Positions 8,726 to 19,500 of a stretch of DNA of 64,000 bases are shown here, in pieces. How positions within the stretch are numbered: position 1 is the stretch's first letter; each line of letters begins with the position of its first letter. Origin of the DNA: an uncultured Bacteroidales bacterium (GTDB lineage: Bacteria; Bacteroidota; Bacteroidia; Bacteroidales; Bacteroidaceae); contig CADCIQ010000042.1 of assembly GCA_902801425.1 (NCBI GenBank), forward strand, positions 1-64,000. Direction: 5' to 3'. The notes below the pieces were generated by a model. The model had not been told where the DNA came from. It ran no database searches and saw only the letters and a program-made list of their open reading frames with translations. The translations under genes were made by a program, and so were the position numbers.

Positions 8726-10209
8726 TAATTTTTGGTAGTCTGAATGAATTTTGCATAGCGATCACGATCGCCTGTAAGCATATAATAGGCAATCAGATAT
8801 TCGTATGCCAGACGATTCTCCCTATTGCCGAAATACAGGCTTTCAAGCATCTCAGGAGTCACATGGTCACTAAAATAAAAGTTCTCTTTATAGGCAGATT
8901 TACGGAGAGGTCCGTATTCAGGATGCTTGGCTATCGCCGCCTCATTTCCCAAAAGAGCCATAGTCTCGTTAGCCCAATCGCTGTAGAAAAGCGTTTTCTG
9001 CAAGGCCATGAGATATTTACGAGCCACTTCATAGTTGCCGTTTATGAGATTGGTCTGTGCCAGTCTCTTATAGCAACGACCACTTTTCTGGAAATCGAGA
9101 ATTGCCTCCTGAGCCTCAAAAACAGTTCTCTGGGCAACATTTATCATACCCAGCTGATAGAAAGCCTCGGATGTCGGCAGAGGACTTGTAGCATCACGGT
9201 CAACATCAGGCAAAAGACCAGCAATACCATTCTGACGGTATTTGCCTCCCTGTTCTGCAAGCATACCACGCATAGCCAAGGCAAGATTCTGAACCGTGAC
9301 ACCTATCTGGTTGTTAGGCATCTCTTCATTTATGGTCTCAAGTATGCGATTCCATTGCTGATGACGAGCCATAAAGTCATATCGCATAATCTTTTCTGCC
9401 TTGAAATTGGCATTATTCCAGACGAGACAGCCCATACAAGCAGCCACCACTCCAAAAGAGACTGGAGTTGATAGTTTAGTGCTTTGTGCAGAGAGCTTTG
9501 GAATACCCATCAAGAGCACAAGAACGAAAACTGACATTGCCGCAACCCAAAGCGAAGTAGGGAATTGCATTGGGTAGCGATGATAATGTACTCCGAACCA
9601 CAGGCTCTCCGTTTGTACAGGAACAAAGAAAGCCAGTACCACGAGCATTACTATCCAAAGCACAAACACGCTATAATACCATTTCTGTGCCCTTAGGCGT
9701 ATAGCCTGCAATAGGAAGAGAACTATACTTACAGGCCCTGCAACCCAATAGAGTAAAGGAACTGCCACCACAAGCAAGGCATTTCTCAATTTACCTGATA
9801 GCTTGTCAAAGCCCCAAGAAGCAAGAAGTGTGATCAATACTGCCCATACTCCTCCTAAAAGCGCATTCTCATCGAGCAGAAAGAACCACAGCAGAAACGA
9901 AGGCACGAAGCTGAGACCATAGAACCGTCCCCAATTCACCAGCCTTAAAGCAAGGAGTTGCACAGCCGAAAGCAGAAGTCCGATAATGAAAGCTCCCGTC
10001 CATGCAAAGAGGAAGAACTGAGTGCAGAAGCGTCCAAGTAAATCGGCAACGCCTCCTGGCAACCTAACTATATCCCATGCATAGTTGCTATCGAAGAGAA
10101 AAAGCTGAAACTGCTCCTGATAATGCAGATGATGCGGATAGGCTAATCCGAAGAAGAGGATAACCGCAACACCGAAAAGGAGAGTACATATATAATGAAT
10201 ATTCTTCAT
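8725..10209 (-). CDS. DUF6057-like multi-pass membrane protein (module copy 2)
   Basis: The first 280 or so residues form roughly 8-10 hydrophobic segments, beginning IHYICTLLFGVAVILFFGL. The C-terminal 200 residues are soluble and helical and resemble TPR-like packing (YEVARKYLMALQ). It pairs with the CxxCH propeller lipoprotein overlapping its 3-prime end. The 591 aa protein upstream has the same architecture and is also followed by a propeller gene, so the module is duplicated. The family name is from memory of Bacteroidetes annotations, and the function is unknown. It is probably an inner-membrane protein with a periplasmic or cytoplasmic helical domain. Confidence 0.8.
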   Translation of the reverse strand: MKNIHYICTLLFGVAVILFFGLAYPHHLHYQEQFQLFLFDSNYAWDIVRLPGGVADLLGRFCTQFFLFAWTGAFIIGLLLSAVQLLALRLVNWGRFYGLSFVPSFLLWFFLLDENALLGGVWAVLITLLASWGFDKLSGKLRNALLVVAVPLLYWVAGPVSIVLFLLQAIRLRAQKWYYSVFVLWIVMLVVLAFFVPVQTESLWFGVHYHRYPMQFPTSLWVAAMSVFVLVLLMGIPKLSAQSTKLSTPVSFGVVAACMGCLVWNNANFKAEKIMRYDFMARHQQWNRILETINEEMPNNQIGVTVQNLALAMRGMLAEQGGKYRQNGIAGLLPDVDRDATSPLPTSEAFYQLGMINVAQRTVFEAQEAILDFQKSGRCYKRLAQTNLINGNYEVARKYLMALQKTLFYSDWANETMALLGNEAAIAKHPEYGPLRKSAYKENFYFSDHVTPEMLESLYFGNRENRLAYEYLIAYYMLTGDRDRYAKFIQTTKN

Positions 10210-10246
10210 CTGAACATAATTAAGTAGGTGGTCAAATTTAATTTAT

Positions 10247-10352
10247 TATCAAGAATTAGAGAATTAGAGATTTTTTTCTTTGAATTTACAAGAATTTGAG
10301 AAATGTCGCTTACGCTCCTTGCCAATTTCTCTAAATCTCTAATTCTTGATTA
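10247..10352. repeat. Intergenic inverted repeat, copy 2
   Basis: The arms tatcaagaattagaga and tctctaattcttgata pair. The inner block aatgtcgcttacgctcc (10302-10318) is the reverse complement of 103-119 in the element at the window's left end. It lies between two same-direction genes of the duplicated module, about 25 bp past the stop of the propeller gene. Confidence 0.75.
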
Positions 10353-10375
10353 TATAAAAAATTCTGTACATTTAC

Positions 10376-11899
10376 TTACTTAAACACCCTGCTAAACTCT
10401 TCAACGCTGATCTTCACAGGCTCAACCATAAACTCAGGACGGTTATAGCTCTTCAACAGGAAAGTGTGATGCTCAGGGTCTTCCTGTGGCATAAGGAATG
10501 CCTTACCAACCTTTCCGTTATTGAAATATGCGAAATACACACGACTATAGTTATCATCATCCCTACGGCTGGCTATCATAATCCAATGTCCGTTGCTTGA
10601 CCATGAAGGATAGCTGTCAGAATAGTCCTTGCTGTTCAGAGGGGTGAGATCAACAGTCTTAGCAGTTTCTCCCGTAAGGGCTGTACCCGAATACTGATCC
10701 ATAGGAATACAAACTATATCAGCATCATGGTGACGGCTATGGAAACAACCATACTGACCAAGGGCGAACAAAAGATAGCGGCCATCAGGACTAATACGTG
10801 CCAACGTAACGCTCTTGTCCGAAGAAGCAGCATCATACACCAGTTCCTCCTCACCAAAGCCATGCGTTGCGAGGTCGAACGAACGGCGATAGAGATTATA
10901 CTGTATCTTTGGGTATATCACCCTGATATCCTTATCCTTATCCTTCATCTCCTCTGGAAGCGGAACAGACTTACCATAATAGAGATATTTACCATCTGGC
11001 GACCAGGTAGGATAAATCTCCAGAAGATCAGGATCAGCACTTACAACACTCACCGAGTCCTTCTCCACATCATAGAGAATCAGGTCACTCTCAATATCAT
11101 ACACCTCAATCTTGTTAGGATTTGCCGTATGGAATGCCTGTCGAGTCAGATTGGTTGAGAATGCTATCAACTTAGCAGTAGGATGCCAAGATGGATATAC
11201 ACCGGAAGATATGGTATAGTCACGTTTCAGATCCACCTTTGAAACCTTACCGTCATTCACGATCACGGTACCCGAATTTGCAAGGCGCACATGGAACAGC
11301 ATGTTATCCGTCTTATAGTTCTGATAGCTGTGACAGTTTATGCACTGGCCTTTCTTAATGTCGTTACAAGTGATCTCGTTATTGAAAATCTGCGATTCCT
11401 CGAACGTGGTGAGCTTACGCTGGGCAATTTCCATATATGTCCAAGCCACATAAGAAGGCTCTATGAGACGATATGACACGTATTCATCAATAGGATCCTT
11501 AGCCACATATATCTCAAATGGCTTGAAAGACAGCCATTCCTCACCTTTCTTGCCCCATACCTCTACCTTCAGGCTCTTGCCCTTAGAGGCATCAAGCATA
11601 TCATGCCATTCATCCTCCGGAATCTGCACCTTAACACCATCCCCGTATGTCTGCTGTTTGCCATCAGGAGTAGTGATACGAGCCACACACTCGTCATACT
11701 GTCCCTTGGGGAGCATGAAGTTGAGCGGAGCAATATTGCAAGGTATCGTTACGTTGCAATAATCAGGGAATATGCCAGGAAGACTCTTTGCATCGCGACT
11801 TGAAGAAGGCACACCAGGGTGATTGGCACATGATGCCAGCATCATCAAAGCTGCAACCCAGAGCAGGGCGTATGTATAGATATTTCGTTTCATTATCAT
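10376..11899 (-). CDS. PD40/TolB-like beta-propeller lipoprotein with CxxCH motif (module copy 1)
   Basis: The lipobox LASC places the lipidated Cys at residue 24. An N-terminal beta domain shares the pattern PDYCNVTIPCNIAPLNF with copy 2 (PDYLGVTIPVNIAPLNF). GQCINCHSY contains CxxCH at residues 186-190. Propeller repeats follow (YPSWHPTAKLIAFSTN, YPTWSPDGKYLYY, SYPSWSSNGHWIMI). The start codon directly follows the stop of the DUF6057-like gene (TAAATG), so coupling is likely. A second Met at residue 3 could be the real start. Function is unknown; location in the glycan locus suggests a cell-envelope role linked to glycan use. Confidence 0.85.
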   Translation of the reverse strand: MIMKRNIYTYALLWVAALMMLASCANHPGVPSSSRDAKSLPGIFPDYCNVTIPCNIAPLNFMLPKGQYDECVARITTPDGKQQTYGDGVKVQIPEDEWHDMLDASKGKSLKVEVWGKKGEEWLSFKPFEIYVAKDPIDEYVSYRLIEPSYVAWTYMEIAQRKLTTFEESQIFNNEITCNDIKKGQCINCHSYQNYKTDNMLFHVRLANSGTVIVNDGKVSKVDLKRDYTISSGVYPSWHPTAKLIAFSTNLTRQAFHTANPNKIEVYDIESDLILYDVEKDSVSVVSADPDLLEIYPTWSPDGKYLYYGKSVPLPEEMKDKDKDIRVIYPKIQYNLYRRSFDLATHGFGEEELVYDAASSDKSVTLARISPDGRYLLFALGQYGCFHSRHHDADIVCIPMDQYSGTALTGETAKTVDLTPLNSKDYSDSYPSWSSNGHWIMIASRRDDDNYSRVYFAYFNNGKVGKAFLMPQEDPEHHTFLLKSYNRPEFMVEPVKISVEEFSRVFK

Positions 11900-13675
11900 T
11901 TATGAATGAGTTTCAGTTCCAATATTACCATGTACATTAAGTGGTTTACGCCCAAAGATATTATACCACCAATAGGTATCGCCAAATTCCCCACGCATAT
12001 CCTCACCCACCTTTTTCAGGGTCGTACCTGGTACTACCTTATTTTGCAAAACTTCCCAGAATTTCTTGTAGCGATTATAAACGGACTGTTCAACAGGCAG
12101 CATCATTCGCTTCTTCTCCGGAGCCTTATCCATAAACAGAATATATGCCTCCATCGCATGCAAAGGGAATTGCTCATCCATGTGAGTCTTCACATAATTG
12201 CGCAACGATGCCCAGAAGCGTTGAGAATCACAACGCATCATAGAAAAGAACAGAGCCTGTTCCGAAACAACCTTATTGCATGAATCAGCCCATAGACTAA
12301 TGACATTCACAAGATAGCTGTCAGTTCTTTCAACGCCAGATATTTCATCAGGATAGCAATGTTGCAGTTGCTTTACTTTTTCTGAAACAAGAGCTGGCTG
12401 CCAGTCTCCATAGAACGGACTATGATGCAGGATCGTAGTATAGCGTTCCACCAGTTTGTCATCTCCCACAGCCTTGGCACAGCGAGCAAGCGTTTTAAGG
12501 TAGAAAGGTGAAAAGCCTGCCTGTATGGCCATCTCGAAGTTCAGACGGATAGCCTCATTCATCACGCCATAGTTGTAATATACAAGTGGCGATGCAATAT
12601 CCAACAGAGTAACGTGGATTGAATCACGATTGTTGATATCAAAAGGTTCATTACCCAACTTAAACGAACGGTCGAGCAATCCACCTTCATTCATCAAGGC
12701 AACATTCCTAAGAAACATCATCGTATTTGTCGGTTTCTTATTATCCTCTACCACATTTATCACTTCCTTCCAGTTATCCTCTGAAGCATAACGAACCATA
12801 CGCATTTCGTCAATGTAATTCTTATCTGAATACATTTTGGACGATGTAAACATGATTCCAGCAACACAACTAAGAACAGGAACAAACCACTTTGAAAGAG
12901 ATTTGCTGAATACAGGAATCAGCACAGATACAGCACCAAGCAACCAGAACGGAACGGAAAGGTGTTCGGTCGTATCGCTTGGAGTATCAAAGCGAGGCAA
13001 ACCGGCAAACACCACATCACGGAAATTCAGTTCCGAATAAAGCAAGCCATGCCAAATGCCAGCAGTAAAGATAACAACGGCAAGAGCTACACACTCTCTC
13101 CATGTAATCTTTTCTGAAACGGCAAGACAAAGTACAAAGACCATTGCAAACCAGCCAAGAACCGGATATAAGCAGAAACCGAGCAAATACCACACAATAT
13201 GCCATTTGCGAGGAGTACAACGAGCCACCCACAAGAGCAGCACCATCAGCAGATAGCCAACTGACTGCGAGAACCAATAGCCTCTTATCGTGGAAACATA
13301 TATCCAATAACCAAGATCCACAACCGATGTGAGCAGACACGCTACAGGCAAGAGCATCAAGGCTGACGCACTTCCCTGCAACCGGAACGCCTTAGCACCT
13401 ACAACGAATATAAGAGCCCAGATAGCCACCAACATTCCTGAACCTAAGGCAGGATTATAGAAAAACTGTGTTAGCCAGGCTCCCACATACTGCATCAAGC
13501 CGAAAGGCTTTGACATGAGGGTATGAAAGAAAGGTGTTCCGAAGATAAACTCTGAACGGTCATGTGCCGTATAGAATACCTCTTGGTTAATATATAATAT
13601 ATATACCGCGAACGAAATGAAAGCCAGAATGCTTACATAGAGTATCGCACCAGATAATTTATTTATCTTATTCAT
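11900..13675 (-). CDS. DUF6057-like multi-pass membrane protein (module copy 1)
   Basis: At 591 aa it has many hydrophobic helices in the first 300 residues (for example ILYVSILAFISFAVYILYI near the N-terminus), then a soluble helical region with Tyr/Trp-rich repeats. It is paralogous to the 494 aa protein at 8725-10209, with shared features such as TPFFHTLMSKPFG-like loops near the first helices and a loop rich in aromatic residues before the soluble part. It starts only 15 bp after a strong terminator hairpin and lacks a recognisable Shine-Dalgarno, so its expression may depend on read-through. Confidence 0.8.
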   Translation of the reverse strand: MNKINKLSGAILYVSILAFISFAVYILYINQEVFYTAHDRSEFIFGTPFFHTLMSKPFGLMQYVGAWLTQFFYNPALGSGMLVAIWALIFVVGAKAFRLQGSASALMLLPVACLLTSVVDLGYWIYVSTIRGYWFSQSVGYLLMVLLLWVARCTPRKWHIVWYLLGFCLYPVLGWFAMVFVLCLAVSEKITWRECVALAVVIFTAGIWHGLLYSELNFRDVVFAGLPRFDTPSDTTEHLSVPFWLLGAVSVLIPVFSKSLSKWFVPVLSCVAGIMFTSSKMYSDKNYIDEMRMVRYASEDNWKEVINVVEDNKKPTNTMMFLRNVALMNEGGLLDRSFKLGNEPFDINNRDSIHVTLLDIASPLVYYNYGVMNEAIRLNFEMAIQAGFSPFYLKTLARCAKAVGDDKLVERYTTILHHSPFYGDWQPALVSEKVKQLQHCYPDEISGVERTDSYLVNVISLWADSCNKVVSEQALFFSMMRCDSQRFWASLRNYVKTHMDEQFPLHAMEAYILFMDKAPEKKRMMLPVEQSVYNRYKKFWEVLQNKVVPGTTLKKVGEDMRGEFGDTYWWYNIFGRKPLNVHGNIGTETHS

Positions 13676-13682
13676 TTTTTTG

Positions 13683-13717
13683 ATATAAAAGGCTGACCCG
13701 TATTACAGGGTCAGCCT
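13683..13717 (-). terminator. Terminator between SusCD-lipoprotein unit and DUF6057/PD40 unit
   Basis: The perfect 10 bp arms aggctgaccc (13690-13699) and gggtcagcct (13708-13717) have an 8-base loop. On the minus strand they are followed by TTTTAT. The hairpin lies directly after the 278 aa lipoprotein gene and just before the DUF6057-like start, so it should lower expression of the downstream module relative to SusC/SusD. Confidence 0.85.
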
Positions 13718-13746
13718 ATTATTAGATTTATACCGATAAGGAATAA

Positions 13747-14583
13747 TTATTCCTCCCAGTAAACAGCGTTGATCTGACAACCACCACTCTTGAACATAAG
13801 GTCAAGGTCCCTACCGTCACCGCCTTCGCCGCGAGCACAAGCCTTGAAGATATCATCGGTGATAGTGAGTTCCCACAAGCCAGAAGGTCCACCAAGTTTC
13901 TCATAGAGAGGATAATCCTCTTCGAATACTGGGCTCCACCAACCTGTCATGATCTTAAGGTTTGCATCTGGAGTACAGTCTGTGATGTCGAAGATAAGAG
14001 TCTTCTTGTTCTTATAGACATTATCGTCAATGTATGGCAAGCAGCAGCCTTCCTTACCATCGATATCAGTGAACTTACCCTCGTTGTCGCTGAAACGCAT
14101 TGCTGCTGCATCCCAAGCTGCTGGCTTGAATGGTCTCTGTTCTGGATGCTCGATAGGATCACCATAGAGATAGTTCTTTTTAAGTTCCTTTGTGATTACA
14201 TCACATTTCAGAGTGTAATCGTTACTAAGAACTGTGCCATCAGCACAATAAGCTGTAAGTCTTACGAGGTGCTCACCTACCTTCATCTTCTTAGAAGAGA
14301 AGTTACCAATAAGTGTCTTACCACCTTTCATGTCCCACTCATACTTTTGAAGTGAGTCATTCCAGACCTGATCATAGTATGTCCACGCTGTGGTTACAGG
14401 TGCAGAGGTGGTACAAGTAATAACATTACCATTCATACCGTTTGCATCCTGGTCAACTGTAACAGAAGTCTTAGCAATAAGATCATCAAGAGAGATGTGA
14501 CCATCATTGCCAATATCCTCATGAGTAGGATCGCAGGCAAAGAAAGTGAATACACCGGCTAAAAGAAAAAATATCTTTTTCAT
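13747..14583 (-). CDS. Surface lipoprotein in SusE-like position, putative glycan-binding
   Basis: The signal peptide ends in FFACDP, giving a lipobox with Cys17. The first half looks like an Ig/PKD-type beta domain (TTAWTYYDQVW, VGEHLVRLTAY). The second half is Trp- and Gly-rich (TGWWSPVFEEDYPLY, ELTITDDIF), which suggests a carbohydrate-contact beta sandwich. It is third in the SusC-SusD unit, 21 bp past SusD, where surface glycan-binding proteins usually sit. No specific family is recognised, so binding function is inferred from position. Confidence 0.8.
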   Translation of the reverse strand: MKKIFFLLAGVFTFFACDPTHEDIGNDGHISLDDLIAKTSVTVDQDANGMNGNVITCTTSAPVTTAWTYYDQVWNDSLQKYEWDMKGGKTLIGNFSSKKMKVGEHLVRLTAYCADGTVLSNDYTLKCDVITKELKKNYLYGDPIEHPEQRPFKPAAWDAAAMRFSDNEGKFTDIDGKEGCCLPYIDDNVYKNKKTLIFDITDCTPDANLKIMTGWWSPVFEEDYPLYEKLGGPSGLWELTITDDIFKACARGEGGDGRDLDLMFKSGGCQINAVYWEE

Positions 14584-14604
14584 ATTTGATTACCTGTTTA
14601 AATA

Positions 14605-16551
14605 TTAATAAAGTGTCTTGTAAAGTGTGGTCTCATCAGCAGCATCCCAACCTTCGTTCTGCTGGATTCTACCATTGAGAAGGTTAACCTGGCTCTGTGG
14701 CTTAGCAACGAAACCATTAGTAGCCTCATAACGCTGCTTCCAAGAACATGTCATGTGCTTCATTACGCGCTTGTTACCCTTGTCGCCATAGCAAACAACG
14801 AGCTTACCACCCTGAGCCTCGAGAGCCTTAGTAGCATAACCATCCTTAGTGTCCTTACCAGTCCAACGACGCATATCGTTGAAACGGAGGCCCTCAAATG
14901 CAAACTCCCAACGACGCTCGTCCTGAACAGCCTTGAGTGAGTAAGGAGTCTCAGGAACACCTGCACGCTTCTGAACCTGGTTCATGTACTGAGCATCACC
15001 TGTAAGCTCTGTAGCCATAAGGAGAACGTCAGCATAACGCATCAGATAGAAGTCCTCGAAGTGGTCACCCTGCATTGGGTTGTCAAGAGAGCTTGAAGTC
15101 CAACCAGTCTCAGGAAGATCCCACCATGGAGAGTCACCTGCCAAACCATCAGTAGTAACACCACACCACTTCTTAACAGCATAGCCAGACTCCTCACAGT
15201 CGTCCTTTACGTAAGAATACGCCTTAAGCTCATTGTTACAGTCAATCAGAGAACCGAGCTTACGGATGTCGGTGTAGTTACCGTTTTTCTCAGCAACTGT
15301 CCAGTCATCCCAGATGTTGCAAGAAGGAGTACCCTGACCCCAACCCTGAGTGAATGGGTATGTGCAGTCACGGTTACCGTTGTTACCGTTTACACGGAGA
15401 CCCCAGAATGTTGAGAGATAGTTACAGTACATACGAGGAGAAGAATAAAGACCGCTGATGCTCCACTTAGAAGCATTCATGAACTGAATCTGGAAGAGTT
15501 CCTCTGTATTACCATTACCCATACCAGGCTGGTCGAAGCAGTTCTCCTTCTTCATATCCTTGATGAAATCAAAAGTGTGACCAGTTCTAACAGTATCCTT
15601 TCCAATGATATTGCCGGCATCATCCTTAATATCCCTGATTTCCTTGATACCACCGCCGTCTTGTGTCTCCTGCCATACATAGCTGTTAGAGTACTGCCAG
15701 AGTGAACGATAGTCCTCACAAAGCTTGTAACCACCATTGCTGATGATGTCCTTCAAGAAGCCAACGATATCATTCTTAGAGAGTGAACCACCCTGACAAC
15801 CTTCCTGCTCAACGAGGTTGATAGTAGCATCGCCATTAGCAAGCTCACCTACGTGCTTGTAGAAGCCAGCCCAGAACATATATGCACGAGCTGCGAATGC
15901 CTCTGCAACGAACTTGTTAGCGTGACCGTCACCATGTCCCTTATCTGTACCCATGAGGTTCTTACCAGAAACGAAGTCAGAGAGAATCTGTGGATAGATT
16001 ACATCCTCTGCGCTTACCTGTACCTCCTGGTCAGGAGTTGTCTTGGTAGAAGTCATCAGGATAACGTCACCATAAAGCTGAGTGAGCCAGAGAGTGTAGA
16101 GGCCACGCATGAAGTAAGCCTCACCGAGAAGCTGGTTACGAGTAGCTTCCTTGTCTGTCCAATCCACGTTGTCAATGGTCTCAATCATGTTGTTAGCATG
16201 CTGAATACCACCATAAAGGAGAGAATATGGAGATTCATACTGGTCAGTACTCATCTGAACAAGGTAGTGCATAGACTTTACCTTGTTGTCCTGCAAACCA
16301 CCACTACCGTAGCAGTTGTCAGACATGATTTCCCACCAGTAGAATGGATTTGAAGAATCCGAGTCGCCACCTCCCATTGTATTCATAACACTATAGGTAG
16401 CAGCATTCAATGCCTCAACATCCGCAATCTTGCCAGGGAAGGCATCTGCGGTCACCTGTGTAACACGTGGATCAGAATCCAACATATCGTTACAAGATGT
16501 CAATAAAGTTGCTGAACCAACAACTAATGCTGATAAAATATATTTTTTCAT
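14605..16551 (-). CDS. SusD/RagB family glycan-binding lipoprotein (pair 2)
   Basis: The lipobox is LLTSC (Cys20). The SusD core is recognised by ARAYMFWAGF-type helices and the C-terminal DERRWEFAFEGLRFNDMRRW motif near residue 555. At 648 aa it is near the upper end of the normal range. It follows its SusC gene after 15 bp and precedes the surface lipoprotein gene. It should hold oligosaccharide at the mouth of the SusC channel on the cell surface. Confidence 0.95.
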   Translation of the reverse strand: MKKYILSALVVGSATLLTSCNDMLDSDPRVTQVTADAFPGKIADVEALNAATYSVMNTMGGGDSDSSNPFYWWEIMSDNCYGSGGLQDNKVKSMHYLVQMSTDQYESPYSLLYGGIQHANNMIETIDNVDWTDKEATRNQLLGEAYFMRGLYTLWLTQLYGDVILMTSTKTTPDQEVQVSAEDVIYPQILSDFVSGKNLMGTDKGHGDGHANKFVAEAFAARAYMFWAGFYKHVGELANGDATINLVEQEGCQGGSLSKNDIVGFLKDIISNGGYKLCEDYRSLWQYSNSYVWQETQDGGGIKEIRDIKDDAGNIIGKDTVRTGHTFDFIKDMKKENCFDQPGMGNGNTEELFQIQFMNASKWSISGLYSSPRMYCNYLSTFWGLRVNGNNGNRDCTYPFTQGWGQGTPSCNIWDDWTVAEKNGNYTDIRKLGSLIDCNNELKAYSYVKDDCEESGYAVKKWCGVTTDGLAGDSPWWDLPETGWTSSSLDNPMQGDHFEDFYLMRYADVLLMATELTGDAQYMNQVQKRAGVPETPYSLKAVQDERRWEFAFEGLRFNDMRRWTGKDTKDGYATKALEAQGGKLVVCYGDKGNKRVMKHMTCSWKQRYEATNGFVAKPQSQVNLLNGRIQQNEGWDAADETTLYKTLY

Positions 16552-16566
16552 AACTTAATTATCGAT

Positions 16567-19500
16567 TTAGAATTTAATGCTTGCACCAACAAGATATGTA
16601 CGAGCTGATGGATAGAGACCGAGGTCAACACCTCTTACCCAGTTTGCTGCACCACCTGCGTTACCAACCTCAGGATCGAGACCTGTGTAACCGGTGAATG
16701 TATAAACATTCTGAGCCTGAACATAGAGACGGAGCTGCTGCAATGGACAAGTCTTCCAGATCTTCTTGAAGTCGTAACCGAGAGTGATGGTCTTGATCTT
16801 GAAGTAGTCAGCATCCTCCATGTAACGGTTAGAAATCCAGAGAGTATTTGTATGACCTGTAGCAGAGATACGTGGCTGATCATTTGAAGTGCCCTCACCA
16901 TGCCAACGATTCAGGATTGTTGTGTCATAGTTGTGCTGCCAAGAGTCACCGAATGAACGGTAAGAACGCATAACCTGCATGCCGAATGCGCCAGCACCGT
17001 TTACTGCGAAGTCAAGACCCTTCCAGTTGAAGCCGAGGTTTACACCGAGAGTAACGTCTGGGTTTGGCTTACCAATCTCATGACGGTCACAGTTGTCACC
17101 AAGAGCGTGTGTGATCTTACCATCACCATTCCAGTCGTCCCAGATACAGTCACCAGGAACAGCGTCAGCCCAGGTACCCTTGAAATCTTCACCAAGCTCT
17201 GGGTGAGCTGCGATAGAAGCTGCGTTTGCAGCATCAATCTGTGCCTGATTCTGCCAGATACCGCTGTATGACATACCGAAGAAGTAACCGATTGGGTGAC
17301 CTTCCTCTGCACGAATGAAGTTCTCAGTACCCTGTGAGAGGCTTACGTCTGGATTAGGAATAATATACTTCTTAAGGTTGTCGATACGTGTAACCTTATT
17401 CTTGTTGTATGCGAAGTTTACGCCAACATTGTAGTTAAAGTCGCTACCCAGCTTGTCGTTCCATGTAAGAGCGACCTCGACACCGGTATTCTGAACGTCA
17501 CCACCATTCATATAAGGAGATTGAGCACCCCACTGATACTCACGCTCCTGCACAATGAGCCAGTCCTTAGTCATCTTCTTATACCAGTCGAAGTTTACAC
17601 CAAGACGGCTGCCAAGGAAGCGAGCATCGAAACCGAGGTCAATCTGCTCTGAAGTCTCCCAAGTAGTATCGAACTTTACCTTCTGTGGAGCATAAGCACC
17701 TACATTTGGAGTACCAGATGTTGTGGTAGCCATATCAGAAGCGAACTTATAACCAGCACTTGAAGACATATCTACCCTAGCAAGATAGAAGTATCTATAA
17801 TCAGGCAGAAGATAGTTGTTACCATTCTGACCCCAAGATGCACGGATTTTGAAGAAGTCCATCCAGCTTGAAGTGCCCTTCATGAAGTCCTCGTTGCTAA
17901 TAACCCAACCTGCAGATACAGATGGGAAATTACCCCAGCGATAACCATCATAGAACTGACTTGAACCATCAGTACGCATGATCAAAGTTGCCATGTACTT
18001 CTCATTGTAGTCCCAGTTGATACGACCGAAGTAAGAAGCAAGGTAATCCTCATCCTGGTTTACATCACCTTTCAGAGTAACATCAGGAGCATTATCAACA
18101 CCGATGTTTGAGAGATATGCTCTATCGAAGCCACTGAGAGTTGCACGCTGCTGACCGTCAGCAATCTTGTTAGAACCTTCAATCTTCGCGCTCCAAGCTG
18201 AGTTCAATAAGCTCTGACCAACGAGAACGCTGATCTTGTGACCTGAGAAGATAGGAAGATCGTAAGTGAGTGTATTTTCAATAGAGAAATTTGTTGTCAT
18301 TGACATATTCTGGCTTACGCTCCAAGACTGAACTGTACCAGAACCAGATGATGGAGAACGAGGCATACCCAAGTTACGATACGCACTTGAACCCCAGCTA
18401 TAGTTGAACTGTGAACGGAACTTCAAGCCCTTGATAGGCTGGATTGTGAGATACGCAGTAGCATTTGTATTGAAATTGCGGCTCTCAGCCAAAGAGTTGA
18501 AGCCACCCTTTGAAAGACCTTCGTATGGGTTGTTGAACCAGAAGTCATTCCAACCTGCACCATAGTTAGCATGGTCGTAAATTCTTGTCTGCTCTTCATC
18601 AGCATACAGTGGTACGAGTGGGTTGTTCTGCATCAAACCATGGATATAGCTCCAGTACATACCATCCTCAGCGAGGTCGTGGCTCTTGTTGTAGCCGATA
18701 GATATGTTCTCACCGATTGTGATAGCATCGAAGTCCTTAGCCTTGAGGAGAACGTGGTCGCTGTTTACACGGATTGTGTGACGCTTGTAGAAAGAAGCCA
18801 TATCACCACCCATAACACCTTCATTATCAGTGTATGTGTAAGACATAGCGAACTTAGACTTGTCAGAGCCACCAGTCAATGATACAGAGTGGTTCTGCTG
18901 ACGAGCGTTCTTATTGTTGAATACATCCCACCAGTCAGTACCTTCCCAACCGTTAGCAACTCTGTTGAGGATGTCCTGTGGAACATAGCCTGAGAAATCA
19001 AGAGGAGCGCCGCTTGTGTTGAAAGTGTACTCATTCATGATAGTCATGTACTGCTGAGCGTTGAGGAGCTGTGGACGCTTGTAAACATTTGACCAGCCCA
19101 TAGCACCATTATATGTAAGCTCAACCTTACCTTCCTTACCCTGCTTTGTAGTAACGAGGATGACACCGTTAGCAGCACGAGAACCGTAGATGGCAGCAGA
19201 TGCAGCATCCTTGAGGACGTCGATGCTCTCGATATCGTTAGGGTTGATACCGTCGAGGTTACCACCTGCAACACCGTCGATTACATAGAGAGGGTCAGAA
19301 CCACCAGTTGTACCGAGACCACGGATATTAACCTTGAAGCCCTTACCTGGCTGTGAAGATGCCTGTGTGATCTGCACACCAGGAGAAGAAGAAGCCATAG
19401 CCTCAAGAGCGTTAGTGGTATTCAGCTTAGCGATTTCCTCACCCTTTACCTGTACTGTAGCACCAGTAACGAGCTTTTTCTTCTGAGTACCATAACCTAC

